The notes under the pieces are model-generated. The model saw only the letters and a list, made by a program, of their open reading frames with translations. It searched no databases and was not told the DNA's origin. 64,000 nucleotides of DNA from Sisyra terminalis (Eukaryota; Arthropoda; Insecta; Neuroptera; Sisyridae). Below are positions 42,301-49,948 of the stretch, in pieces. A program made the position numbers and the translations under genes. Location: the NCBI GenBank assembly GCA_958496175.1, contig OY292275.1:20212001-20276000 (forward strand), read 5' to 3'. Positions within the stretch are counted from its first letter, which is position 1. Every line of letters begins with the position of its first letter.

Positions 42301-42728
42301 TAAGCAAACTTGTTCAGGAAGACGTTTTTTCCTTTTCAAATTTCGAACATCGTACCCTGTTACTTGCCATTTCAATGACCAGTAGCGATTTATCGGCAAG
42401 TGCAAAACCTTGGGATATTCAAGCAAAAACGGTTGAGGTTATTTTTGAAGAATTTTATCAACAAGGAGACGAAGAACGCGCGGCAGGACGCCAACCAATT
42501 TCAATGATGGACAGAAGTCAACCGGATCAACAAGCCAGCTCTCAAGTGGGCTTTTTAAATGGCATTTGCTTACCATGCTACCAATTGTTGCATCGTTTAA
42601 TACCTGAAACCAAGCCATTGTTAGATATGTGTCAGAAAAATTTGCATCGATGGCAAAAAATCGATGAGCACGTAAAGAAAGCACTGCAAGAAGATGATGA
42701 TGCAAGAAGAACTGAGAATGGCGATTAA
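12258..42728 (+). CDS. PDE10-like dual-GAF cyclic nucleotide phosphodiesterase
   Basis: Hydrolyses cAMP and/or cGMP to the 5'-monophosphate. Exons: 12258-12341, 13073-13635, 15947-16173, 16233-17142, 21519-21677 and 42183-42728, plus a possible 12029-12035. Seen in the translation: an N-terminal motif ([12 protein letters not shown]), GAF-A around residues 95-255, and GAF-B with an NK...F...DE signature ([16 protein letters not shown]). The catalytic domain has YHNWTH, the metal-binding HDLDHRG, a later [11 protein letters not shown] aspartate and the invariant glutamine in SSQVGFLNG. By family memory the closest relative is animal PDE10 ([27 protein letters not shown]), better than PDE5 or PDE11. 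There is no signal peptide or membrane segment, so it is probably cytosolic. Length, about 809-831 aa, fits PDE10. The N-terminus is the uncertain part. Confidence 0.9.
13073..13635 (+). CDS. PDE gene, exon for N-terminal motif and start of GAF-A
   Basis: Follows a pyrimidine-rich acceptor (TTTACTTTCAG) and ends at the strong donor GTAAGC in phase 0. It encodes [20 protein letters not shown], then a basic linker, [15 protein letters not shown] and the first half of GAF-A ([20 protein letters not shown]). The open frame runs a few codons past the donor to a stop, as expected for intron read-through. Upstream Met-like codons in this frame lie in intron sequence. Confidence 0.92.
13636..15946 (+). 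other. PDE intron, 2.3 kb
   Basis: AT-rich intron. Near 15560-15680 it carries a cluster of ATCGATG/CATCGATG motifs after AGAGATGCGACATTG, resembling the end of a hAT-type element. No other structure or exon was recognised. Confidence 0.7.
15560..15685. repeat. hAT-like remnant with ATCGAT motif cluster
   Basis: TTAGAGATGCGACATTG is followed by repeated CATCGATG, CATCGATGTT, CATAGATGTT and ATCGATTTTTTTCGAT. Clusters of this kind flank many insect hAT elements. A related but better bounded element lies at 48.54-49.08 kb. No opposite end or duplication could be fixed here. Confidence 0.4.
15947..16173 (+). CDS. PDE gene, second half of GAF-A
   Basis: Bounded by acceptor ATTTTAG and donor GTATGT; phase 0 in, two bases out. 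Encodes the end of GAF-A ([18 protein letters not shown], then FYEEDEE) and the connecting helix with LNDFLLAVV. The F-x3-DE part of the GAF signature is present but the NK pair is not, as is common in GAF-A of this family. Confidence 0.92.
16233..17142 (+). CDS. PDE gene, GAF-B and first part of the catalytic domain
   Basis: After a 59 bp intron (16174-16232) this 910 bp exon encodes [20 protein letters not shown], then GAF-B with [23 protein letters not shown] and the NK...F...DE signature, and an acidic low-complexity insert ([14 protein letters not shown]) that looks lineage-specific. The catalytic domain begins at [14 protein letters not shown] and includes [16 protein letters not shown], whose histidine is the expected general acid. 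Ends in phase 0 at GAG|GTAATA. Confidence 0.95.
17143..21518 (+). other. PDE intron, 4.4 kb
   Basis: AT-rich intron with no exon seen. It contains a diverged - strand SINE (about 20310-20468) and a hAT-like fragment around 20.03-20.26 kb (GTGGTGTCAAA to CACGCAACCCTTAGC). Confidence 0.7.
20310..20468 (-). repeat. tRNA-derived SINE, diverged copy
   Basis: On the - strand: head GATGACCGAGTGGTTAAGAT (A-box), B-box GGTATTGAGTTCGAATC near 20405-20421, a body with TTTTCAATATTCCTCG, and a T-rich + strand tail near 20311. It matches the 52.6 kb copy along most of its length but is more diverged. The + strand open frame through it has no recognisable product. Confidence 0.7.
21519..21677 (+). CDS. PDE gene, metal-binding exon
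   Basis: Exactly 53 codons, phase 0 at both ends, between a TTTTTTTTAG acceptor and a GTGAGT donor. Encodes [18 protein letters not shown], the HD signature supplying metal ligands, and [19 protein letters not shown]. The upstream AG choice at 21517-21518 is fixed by frame and by spacing relative to PDE10 (16 residues from the aromatic position to CHD). Confidence 0.95.
22438..22500. repeat. AT-rich simple repeat (ATT/AT)
   Basis: Runs of TTATTA, ATAATT and ATATAT with almost no G or C, partly self-complementary. Probably a microsatellite-like tract. Confidence 0.75.
22817..23308. repeat. Near-perfect palindrome of about 490 bp
   Basis: The left arm (about 22817-23046) and right arm (about 23070-23308) are reverse complements over some 230 bp, with few mismatches and small indels. 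Matching landmarks are CTGTACCTTAAATCATTTAA and its complement near 23203-23222, and CACAATAAATTAATGGATAA and its complement near 23099-23118. The central spacer contains GAAACGCGTCG. No open frame; this is a foldback-type element with a very short loop. Confidence 0.85.
23846..24172 (+). pseudogene. Jockey-like LINE reverse transcriptase C-terminal fragment
   Basis: Conceptual + strand pieces read [20 protein letters not shown], then a decayed block, then [28 protein letters not shown] and MEEHRNP. These match the typical end of Jockey-clade reverse transcriptases (a KLLLYK...PIWTYG block, then WYVRN...L..PTVKEE). Internal stops and frame changes show it is dead. It lies inside the large PDE intron. 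Confidence 0.7.
24671..24740. repeat. Very short hAT-like inverted-repeat remnant
   Basis: CAGCGGTGGGCATATG at the left faces CATATAGTTGGGGACCACTG at the right; the reverse complement of the latter begins CAGTGGTCCCC. CAGNGGTGG-type ends are typical of hAT elements. Flanking 8-mers do not match, so the insertion is old or the edges are wrong. Confidence 0.4.
24914..24962 (-). repeat. Partial tRNA-derived SINE (5' half only)
   Basis: On the - strand CCTACTGGTGGCCGAGTGGT, CTAAACGGCCGCTCC and AAAACTGGTAG match the SINE head well. The match stops before the B-box, as in the piece at 3.1 kb. Confidence 0.7.
27483..27960 (+). pseudogene. Decayed transposon-derived protein fragment
   Basis: Frames read in order: [78 protein letters not shown] and, after a frame shift, [18 protein letters not shown] recall this order of motifs (FKYLC, GVF.GP.IR, MSLK.HFLHSH, E.RYQGRW, MLADYCW) from a repetitive uncharacterised protein found in many arthropod genomes, but not its transposon class. 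Several stops make it non-functional. A second piece lies near 36.8 kb on the other strand. Confidence 0.65.
28078..28521. repeat. Foldback element with 120 bp arms and hammerhead-like motif
   Basis: Arms at about 28078-28205 and 28393-28521 are reverse complements over roughly 120 bp (landmarks AATAAGAAGACAATT and AATTGTCTTCTTATT). Each arm contains CCTGAGGAAGTTACGATTA then GTAACGAARCG (28412-28440 on +, 28158-28186 on -). This is CTGAGGA, a 5 bp stem GTTAC/GTAAC, then GAA(A). The AT-rich spacer, 28221-28337, recurs in inverse orientation at 30553-30668. No coding capacity. Confidence 0.85.
29087..29480 (-). pseudogene. LINE reverse transcriptase fragment (endonuclease-RT type)
   Basis: The - strand frame reads [55 protein letters not shown], then KIYKCFID and [17 protein letters not shown]. 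This is the RT core: NYR.IS, a DENH.GFR.G..TRDA block, and a CF.D...AFD motif in which the catalytic aspartate region is interrupted. Stops and frame shifts show decay. The clade resembles insect endonuclease-reverse transcriptases but is not resolved. Confidence 0.7.
30553..30668. repeat. Inverted copy of the 28.2 kb foldback spacer
   Basis: This 116 bp segment is nearly identical to the reverse complement of 28221-28337 (shared block GACAAACAATTCATAATAAA on the - strand). Only a few substitutions separate the copies. The foldback arms are absent here, so the segment belongs to its own repeat family or to a partial copy. Confidence 0.8.
34998..35169. mobile_element. 154 bp inverted-repeat element with 9 bp target duplication (copy 1)
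   Basis: The element proper is 35007-35160. Left end CAAGGTTTATAAATTACACA and right end TGTGTATTTTATAAACCTTG are imperfect inverted repeats. Perfect 9 bp direct repeats GGTTTAATC flank it (34998-35006 and 35161-35169). A 9 bp duplication with inverted ends points to a Mutator-like or similar cut-and-paste parent. No open frame, so it is non-autonomous. Confidence 0.85.
36740..36873 (-). pseudogene. Transposon-derived protein fragment, second copy
   Basis: The - strand reads [40 protein letters not shown] without a stop. It fits the RYQGRW..SMLADYCW.L.RD block expected downstream of the fragment at 27.5 kb, so the two represent the same protein family in opposite orientation. Only about 45 codons are preserved. 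Confidence 0.55.
39604..39775. mobile_element. 154 bp inverted-repeat element with 9 bp target duplication (copy 2)
   Basis: The element proper is 39613-39766, exactly 154 bp as in copy 1, and aligns to copy 1 in reverse orientation along its whole length. Ends are CAAGGTTTATAAAATACACA and TGTGTAATTTACAAACCTTG. Perfect 9 bp flanks ATATTCACT lie at 39604-39612 and 39767-39775. Confidence 0.88.
42183..42728 (+). CDS. PDE gene, last coding exon
   Basis: The acceptor GTTTTTCAG sits after the 20.5 kb intron; 182 codons including TAA at 42726-42728. Encodes [32 protein letters not shown], then [20 protein letters not shown] with the metal-ligand aspartate, and [15 protein letters not shown] with the invariant purine-binding glutamine. 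The usual M-T-A-C-D-L is M-T-S-S-D-L here. The acidic tail ends [11 protein letters not shown]. The frame upstream of the acceptor is intron read-through. Confidence 0.95.
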   Translation, partial: EGHNIFSKLSSHEYKQVLSLVKHCILATDLALFFPCKARLSKLVQEDVFSFSNFEHRTLLLAISMTSSDLSASAKPWDIQAKTVEVIFEEFYQQGDEERAAGRQPISMMDRSQPDQQASSQVGFLNGICLPCYQLLHRLIPETKPLLDMCQKNLHRWQKIDEHVKKALQEDDDARRTENGD

Positions 42729-44681
42729 TTTGACATATGATGCAAAGTTCAAATGCACAATATAGATCAGAAACATATCTAATCAAAAGCACAGACAAGT
42801 TTCCTTATCTAATCCGATTATGACATTTTTATTTTGAAATCAAGTATTCCAATATTCAAAGGATGTTATCGAATCCTGTCAAAAATTGTGATGAATGACG
42901 TCAATAAATAATCAATACACTTCATCACTACACAATTTCAAATGTACGTTTGCAAGTTATATTTCATGCAGAATATAAAACTGCAAATATTCAACAGGAT
43001 TTTCTTGATGTTTTTTCTATGTATTTCTTAATGACTGAAAAGTGTACATATTAATAGTTATCATAAAATTAAATGTTGAATGTGAATTACTAAATCTGTA
43101 TATAGGTAAACAATATCAACACAAATATCGTCCTTTTAATGATATCCTTTCTATACCCTAAATGAAACATAGTCCAATATGTATGTGAACAATATATACC
43201 TAAGTATAAACAATTGTTAGAAAATGTGTCTAAAAATATAAGATCGTACCTGGATATTCAGATTTATATTTTAGACGGAAGAAAAATATACCATCCAAAT
43301 TTTTAAACTTTAAAAAATCTTATAAATGTAAATCGATGTATGTATTTATTCTATTAAAAAATGATTGTAAAAAAATTTAGCAATAATTATTTCTTTTTCC
43401 ATATAACTTTCAAAGTACTTTCCAAATATACAATTAAAATTTGAAGCTATATAGTGCAGGTACACCAATTCACCCAAGAAGGATGTATTTGTTTACAAAT
43501 GGCATGCATATGCAAAACATTGAGAAATACTAAAGTTGCAACTAAAATCTGTATTTTACAATTTATTTATTTTTAAATTTTCATCACTCGGAAAGTTCAA
43601 AAGGGTTACAACTTTAAAAAAAAATTAAATCTTATTAAATTAAATTAAATTCTTAAATTTAGTACCGATTGAAATTACGAAGAAAAAGATATTCCTTTTC
43701 TGCAAACTCCTTGGTTTAATTGTTGCATAAATTCTTGTTTTTCCTTTGATTTTTTCATATTTTAATTTAATAATGTTTTTGAATGACAATTTATTTTTTC
43801 CATAAAATAATACTCATTATTTTTTTAGTTTATTTTCAAACTGTCATTTATTGCATATCTTCCAGCATATTAAAAGTGACATGTATGAATATTCACGAAT
43901 GATATTATCATTGACCTTGAATAATCACTTCCAAATGAAGTAGCTAGTCATAAAATTTGCTTAAACCAATAGAAAAAAAATCTATTTTAGTAATTGCCCC
44001 TCAAAAATAACTTAATTATGCAACGACTAATGTTATGGGGGGGGTTCAAAAGCTTAATTTTGTTGTCAAAGAAATAAATCATTTTTAATGTAAAAAAATG
44101 AACTTTCAACTATCTCAATTGAATATTTATCTTTAAATTAAGGAAAGGTTCCTATTTTTATCTAACTGTTACAAATTGATTAAACATTGAACGATACATA
44201 CGTATATTTATTCCATATGACATTCCCACTATTTTTTTTCCAACTGATAATGATAATGGAATGTTCCAATGTAATGTGATAACGGGTATCACATCAGAAA
44301 TCAGCATCAGTCGTTAAAGTTGGTACATTGTATTACTTTATGTTAAATTTTCGAATTTCTTATCAATTTCAGTAGTAAATTTGGTTAGTAGTTGATAATT
44401 ATGTGATTTTTTTCTTTGCGTAAATGTTCAATAGTACTTCAACTATTGAGAAGGTAGTTTAAATATTCATTTTTAATATTGTGATATTTTTTATGAATAC
44501 CGGTGTTTTACGAAAAACAGTTCTGATGTTAAAGAGGGAAAATTCGTGGAATTGATTTTTGAGTTTCTTTCCTTAAAAAAAGTTAATAATATTGTTAAAC
44601 ATGGATTACGGTTAACGGAATTGATTTGTTTAATGGACAGTAAATAGGGAAGTGCATTTTTCTTTTTCGAATATTTAGAAA
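42729..44681. other. PDE 3' UTR and intergenic spacer
   Basis: AATAAA occurs at 42903-42908 shortly after the stop and again further on, so the PDE transcript may end within a few hundred bases. No gene or repeat was recognised in the remainder. The promoter of the PGRP gene should lie in the last part, but no defining element is visible. Confidence 0.55.
42903..42908 (+). terminator. Candidate PDE polyadenylation signal
   Basis: A canonical AATAAA 175 bp after the PDE stop codon. AT-rich sequence makes chance matches common; several others follow. Confidence 0.35.
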
Positions 44682-44868
44682 ATGCAGGCATTACAAATTG
44701 ACAATTCCGAGAGGCAACCTTTGCTCGCTACTTCACGATCGGTGAAATCTTATTATTTAAAAGGAAATAATGTCCATTTAGTTGAAGAATCTTGTCTTGG
44801 AATTGCCGTCTTGAGCGGAATAATGGTGATGGGTCTTTTCCTTGGATTTTATTTGTTAATAGTTGAAG
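44682..44868 (+). CDS. PGRP exon 1: cytosolic tail and membrane span
   Basis: Starts MQALQIDNSERQPLLATSRS. Hydrophobic residues CLGIAVLSGIMVMGLFLGFY form the membrane span. Donor GTAAGA leaves one base of a Gly codon. No signal peptide precedes the span, which supports a signal-anchor. Upstream exons giving alternative N-termini, known for long PGRPs, cannot be excluded. Confidence 0.85.
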
Positions 44869-47800
44869 GTAAGAAGGTATAAATAAACGAACATTTTTCA
44901 CCCAATCAATAAAACCTTAAGAAACATTAAACGTTGGTTGCTTGTTTCAATATGTAAAAAAGTGTTCACTTCAAATGCAATAAAGAAAAAAACTTTAATT
45001 TTTTGGTATTTTTTTTTAGGTCGTGGTTGGGAGCTTTCGAATATTCCATATAATTTTGTTAGTCGAACAGGATGGCAAGCTCGCACGCCACGAGTACTAA
45101 CACCGTTACAATCCCCAATTTCCGATTTACTATTCACAACGACAAATACAACTGAATGCTCGAACTCAGACGATTGTGAACGTCTTTTGAGAAAAATACA
45201 ACGTCAACATATGAATGGTAAAAGCTTTTTAGACATAACACTGTTCAACTTCACTATATGAGTATAACGTACTTATTATCTAGAATTTATCGTTCAAATA
45301 TAAAATTTCATCTTTCCTCCGACTACACATCCTCAATTCTTTGTTCTTTAAAAAAAAAAAATAAGTAATCTTTATTTTGAAGATTAAAATTTGTTGGAAA
45401 TATTTTTAACAATTTTCCACACAACGAATAGTTAAATTCAGCTTTCATATTGGCAGTATGATTAATGGAATAAAAATAAATAATGCGGTTCTGAAAATTA
45501 AAACTTTTATTGGAACTATGTTAAGGACTAATAACATATAGTATACAAATCATCTAGTGAAGCTTATAATCTTTCATTATTTTGTTGGATTTAGTTCAAC
45601 AATCCCAATAAATAAAAGCATAAATACTTTTTAACAAAAGAGCAATAAGAACTATTGTGAACTGCAAGGTTCGGAACAGTGAATAAACCAGTAGGCCATA
45701 TATTACATGTACTAGTACTTAAATCTTAAAAGAGAATACAATTATTATTTTTTTATCAATTTAACTTAATATTTGCACTTTAAAGCTTAAACTTTTCAAT
45801 ATAAGGTTTGTGTTAAACCTGAAACATAACAATTATCACTTACTTGAAGCTTCCCAGATTTTCTTAGCACTTAAAAATTTATTTTTGAATAATGGAATAT
45901 TTTGAACAGTCAATGTTTTCGATGAACTTACCCAAGGTTTTGGGATTTTGGTTTTATCCACCATTATTCTTGCACTTATTTCTTCTAACTTATTTTCTGT
46001 ATAAATGCTCATACTATTCTTAAATATACTTTCAACCTGCATGTATTCATTCCGCTAGAGAAAGCGGGTAAGCTTTAGTGTATACTCAGGAGATGTGAAT
46101 CATTGTACTTTTTTTTATAAAATTGGGATTTCCTGGATGAAATAATTGGGCCTCAACACTGCAGCCTCAAGACTTACAGTGTTTTCAGGATCCCTATTTC
46201 ATCTAGTTTAGATCAAGTAGCTGGACAAACTTCAGCAATCGGTTCCAGAATTTGATATCCCCAGTTCCTCATGTCTTCGTTCATTCAGAGCTCCACATTC
46301 CCATAGAACGTGACAACCAGTTTCATCCTCTACTTGGCAGAATCTGCATCTTGAATCATCCACATGTAATCTAATTGTATGCAAGTGGTTCTTCAGTCCA
46401 TAACAGGGATGCAACATTAAACTGGGCCCCTTAAAGCAGGAGACTCGAAAGCGTTGCTTCCAGTTGCTTCCCTGTAGTTACACCACTGCTTTTTGCACAT
46501 ATTAGCGGATGCGTAACGTGCGTTTTTGCCGCCCGGGGTCGACCGGAAATTTGCTACTCCTTATTTTCATCATTAGTCAAGAAAATTGGTAAAAAGTCAA
46601 ATACCTTTAAATTCTTTGATTATTTAAAAATGTTCTTTTCGCACAAAATTTTTTATGGAATTATCAATATTTATGCCGCCCCATTTAAATGCGCCGAGCG
46701 GGGCCATGGCCCTTTTGTCACCCATCACGCTACACTATTTTATATTGGAATATACCGTAGACGTATGTCGAAATATTTGATGTATTTATAGCATACTTGT
46801 GTTTCGAAGCTTTCAAAACATGGACAAGAGGGATGATTATCTTTGATACTTTCATAACAAAAATCAATCGCTACCCTTTTGCTGTGTTCACTTTATACCC
46901 TAAACATTTAATCCCTCTTTATTACAGCATACAAACGATGAAGATATTCTTGTTTTATTATTTATTAATTATTACTTAAAATGATACACCAATTCTGTTT
47001 ACACCAATTCTTTTGCTAACAACTCTTTTCACTGTAAATTATAAACTAGTTTTGAAATAATTGAAGTAAAATTATAAAACAATGTCTTATAATTAAGACA
47101 AAAAATTTTAATTTAGTTTGTAAATAATTCGGTTCATTTTTGTAACGTTGTTCGGTAAAATATTGGTGACGTATTGGTAAATTAACTAACGTTAATAGAG
47201 TTTTAGTAGATCATAAATATGCTCTTCATATAGGTTTAATAGATTTTCAAAAAGTTATCATCACAAACTGTTGTCTCATATAAACATTAACGTTTGCAAT
47301 TTACGTTGATATTCCAAACGACGATACTAACGACATAATCTGTTAAAGAATCGATTAAAACTCAAAACATAATTTTTCAATTAATTGACAAAAAATCAAA
47401 ATCAATTACAAATTCATCGATTTTTATCAATTGAAATATTCGGAGTATATAGTAACGTTTAAACTTAACAACGGTAGCTATTATACTGTAGCTCTTGAAT
47501 AATTCTTACAATTGTTAGTTACGGTTAGTTCTGGTCCAGGGTAAACAGCATGTAGAAAAAGTGAAGAGAAACAGATCACACCTCCCCATGAAGGGGTGTG
47601 TTTGTTATACATATAGATTTCTGTAATGTAGAGAAGCTCCAGTCACTAAACGAATCCCACTTTAATGTATGTGCATCAATTTCTACTGAATTGATGTTTT
47701 ATATGCTGGTAAAGCTTATAGTTTATGATACCTTAATAAATATATATTGAACGAAATTTATTATATATTTATTTCCATTTTATATTCAATAACATTATTG

Positions 47801-49948
47801 GGTTTGTTGAGCATAAATTATTAGCTAGTTATCCAGAACGCGAGTTTAACGCCAATTAATACTAAAGAGACCTATTATGAGGTAGACAAAGATATTTTTC
47901 TTTCACCATATTTGAAATATTTTTTTGTTGGTGAGTTTTAATATCTATTGGGTATGAGAATCAGTTGTTTTTACGCCTAAATTATATTCGTTTGATTTTT
48001 TTTATCACTTTTTGTGAATTTTTAAGGACAAAAATTTCGTTAAAAATCGTAGAAAATAGACTACAATTCGTTCATTTCGGGTAAATGAATATCTCAAAAT
48101 CAATGAGTACGCCTGCAATGGATATATAAAAAAAATATAGAAAGATTTAAGTCAATTTTGATCTATTTAAATTTTATGCTCACCTTTGAAATAAAATTTG
48201 ATTTAATTAAGTGAAGTGGTCTAAAAACAATACTGCAATACAATTATTAATTATGGAAACGAATCTTTATTTGATATTTTTAATTTTTTGGGCCGCTTAA
48301 ATTACTGGGTGCCAATCAAGGTTGGGAAAATGCTGAAATTAGTTTAAGCTTTGGCTGAAGCCAATAACTTTTAACGTGAGTTTTATAAAATATTTTTTAA
48401 ACGTTCAAATTCAAAATCAATGTTTGATTTTGAGCCCAACTGTGGTCTTAACTAAAGAAATAACGAAAGAGTTATTATGTACGTATTAAATTAGGCTCCA
48501 GCTGCTCTAAAAATTTTCAATTTTAGCTCTCCAACCTAGGGACATTCCGTACAATTAAATATGAGTATGTATTCGATACTTTTGTTTCGATACCAAATAC
48601 TTTTAGCATCGATATAAATCTTGCGATACTATTGAAACAAAAGTAGTTGGTATTGAATCAAATCAAACTAAGCGAATTTTACTGTACAATTTTTGATTTA
48701 TTAATGCACCTTTCTTAACATCAGTTCCAAAACAGTACTTATTTTTCAAAACGGGTGTAACAATGTCACAAAGAAGGAACAGATAGTCCCCAAAATACCT
48801 GGAGCAGTTACTGTTTTTGGGTAATCTGGATGCAAGAGTTCTATACTTAAGTGATCTGTTTTTCTGTGTATATTTTTAATTTAAATATAAATAATTAATT
48901 TCAACTAAAACAAGAAAATGCATTTCATATATGGCTGCTATTTTGGAACTTGTTAAAAAAAGAGAATTTCAATCATTTCATTATTCCCATTTTATATTAG
49001 TGCCATTAAAATAAAGTAAAAATTGTATCGATATGAGTAAGTATCGATACCTTATGGATATCGGAACGTCTCTACTACAGCTTTGCCACCAGTATCTGAA
49101 AATAATCCAATAAACCTAGAAAATAAAAGATTTCTTTTTACCAGCTTCAACCCCAAATTCTATTGATGAGATTGCAATCAACGACTGTGGCATTCGTGAA
49201 CTTATTGAATAAAACTAAATAACTCGATATTTATTACACAAGCAAAGCATAATTTTAGAAGATGTTTAATAAAGTCTAGGTAATTTCATGTTATCTTATT
49301 AAAACATGAAGTTACAGCTTGAAATATTGTCTCATTAAAATCTAAATTATTAGCTGTATCAAGTTTGTAATCGTATCTTCATGGTCATAAGAGAAAAACT
49401 TAAAAAAAAAAAACGGTGTTTTATATTATCGAGTATATAAATCAAATAAATCGTCTATTAAAATAATTAATAACTGTACATTTTTCTTCCAGTTTTCAAC
49501 TACACAGATATTGCGTACAATTTCCTAGTCACATCCGATGGGGTTATATATGAGGGACGTGGTTGGGAAGCTCAAAATCCATTCGACAATTCAAATACGA
49601 CACTAGCACTCGCCTTTGTAGGTATGCCGCGTATTGTTTGTATTAATTAAGAAAACTTTTCATTCAGCTTTGTCCTTTAATCTAATACAATAATTAATAG
49701 AAAAGAGATAGAGTTTAGCATGAGGTCAAACTTTTGTAGGAACCTTTCAGGATGAATTACCGCCGGAAACACAACTGCAGGAAACGCAACTTTTAATTAA
49801 CGAACTTATTCAGTGGCGTCAGTTACAAAACTGTTATACGATCGTAATGGATGGTGCACTTTTTAATGTAAAAACAGCGGAACGTATTGCCGAATGGTTT
49901 CGAAATGAAAAATCTCCTTATTGCCAAAATCAAATCTCCAACGCTTAA
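44682..49948 (+). CDS. Transmembrane PGRP, non-amidase
   Basis: Exons 44682-44868, 45020-45217, 49493-49621 and 49740-49948 encode about 240 aa. The tail of about 38 residues is followed by one hydrophobic segment (residues 39-61) and a PGRP fold (FVSRTGWQAR, then TDIAYNFLVTSDGVIYEGRG and LALAFVGTFQDE). This is a type II membrane topology like the long PGRPs. The usual zinc ligands are missing: the first His block reads DLLFTTT and the GHR...C block reads IVMDGALFN, so amidase activity is not expected. Three N-glycosylation sequons (NTT, NYT, NTT) lie on the outer side. The tail has an acidic dileucine-like ERQPLL and no visible RHIM motif. It may be a PGRP-LA- or LC-type receptor or regulator in the Imd pathway; the subtype is inferred. 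Confidence 0.9.
45020..45217 (+). CDS. PGRP exon 2: start of the recognition domain
   Basis: Follows a TTTTTTTTAG acceptor. Encodes GRGWELSNIPYNFVSRTGWQ, ARTPRVLTPLQSPISDLLFT, TTNTTECSNSDDCERLLRKI and QRQHMN. The Cys pair in TEC...DDC matches the conserved PGRP disulfide. The position of the first zinc His is occupied by the FTTT stretch. Confidence 0.92.
46205..46443 (-). pseudogene. LINE C-terminal zinc-knuckle fragment
   Basis: The - strand reads SCFKGPSLMLHPCYGLKNHL, HTIRLHVDDSRCRFCQVEDE, TGCHVLWECGAL, NERRHEELG. L..HL...(20-25)...C.FC...DET..HVL..C.AL is the C-terminal motif after the RNase H region of I/R1-group non-LTR retrotransposons. A stop follows at 46232. It is a short dead fragment antisense to the PGRP gene. 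Confidence 0.75.
46497..46738. repeat. Second copy of the 9.2 kb hAT-like repeat
   Basis: Shares GTGCGTTTT, then AATTGGTAAAAAGTC, ACCTTT and ATTTAAAAATGTT in the same order as 9174-9375. The 3' side is longer and GC-richer (GCGCCGAGCGGGGCCATGG) and ends near CACGCTACACT, a degenerate inverse of the left end. Confidence 0.6.
47577..47600. repeat. GC-rich hairpin
   Basis: CACACCTCCCC, ATGAA, GGGGTGTG can fold into a stem of at least six pairs (CACACC/GGTGTG) continued by further C-G pairs. It stands out in the AT-rich intron; the function is unknown. Confidence 0.4.
48537..49075. mobile_element. hAT-like non-autonomous element, about 540 bp
   Basis: The left end TAGGGACATTCCG and the reverse complement of the right end, TAGAGACGTTCCG, differ at two positions. 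Both are followed within about 35 bp by GTATTCGATACTT or GTATCGATACTT blocks. The interior has no long frame. TAGAGACG-type ends with ATCGATAC clusters recall insect hAT elements. No clean 8 bp duplication was found. Confidence 0.55.
49493..49621 (+). CDS. PGRP exon 3: core of the recognition domain
   Basis: Acceptor TTCTTCCAG, donor GTATGC, one base over at the end. Encodes VFNYTDIAYNFLVTSDGVIY, EGRGWEAQNPFDNSNTTLAL, AFVG. DIAYNFLV..DG.IYEGRGW is the most conserved PGRP block; the Tyr of AYNF is kept although the zinc ligands are not. Confidence 0.95.
49740..49948 (+). CDS. PGRP exon 4: C-terminal part
   Basis: Acceptor TTTTGTAG; TAA at 49946-49948. Encodes TFQDELPPETQLQETQLLIN, then ELIQWRQLQNCYTIVMDGAL, FNVKTAERIAEWFRNEKSPY, CQ. 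The catalytic PGRP block GHR..S.T.CPG is absent, replaced by an unrelated shorter stretch. Confidence 0.92.

Larger units (their letters stand above)
45218..49492 (+). other. PGRP intron 2, 4.3 kb
   Basis: Contains a LINE zinc-knuckle fragment (46205-46443, -), a hAT-like element copy (46.50-46.74 kb), a hairpin at 47577-47600 and a 540 bp hAT-like element (48.54-49.08 kb). The remainder is AT-rich with no exon seen. Confidence 0.75.

Noticed and set aside
12258..42728. Calling the phosphodiesterase PDE11 or PDE5/6
   Set aside because: These also have two GAF domains, but [20 protein letters not shown] and [11 protein letters not shown] agree better with PDE10. The call rests on memory of family motifs, so no gene symbol is given.
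42439..42798. 119-codon frame antisense to the last PDE exon
   Set aside because: It is the antisense shadow of a constrained coding exon and has no motif of its own.
45836..46042. 68-codon - strand frame next to the LINE fragment
   Set aside because: It shows no reverse transcriptase or RNase H motif, so it was not joined to the LINE remnant.
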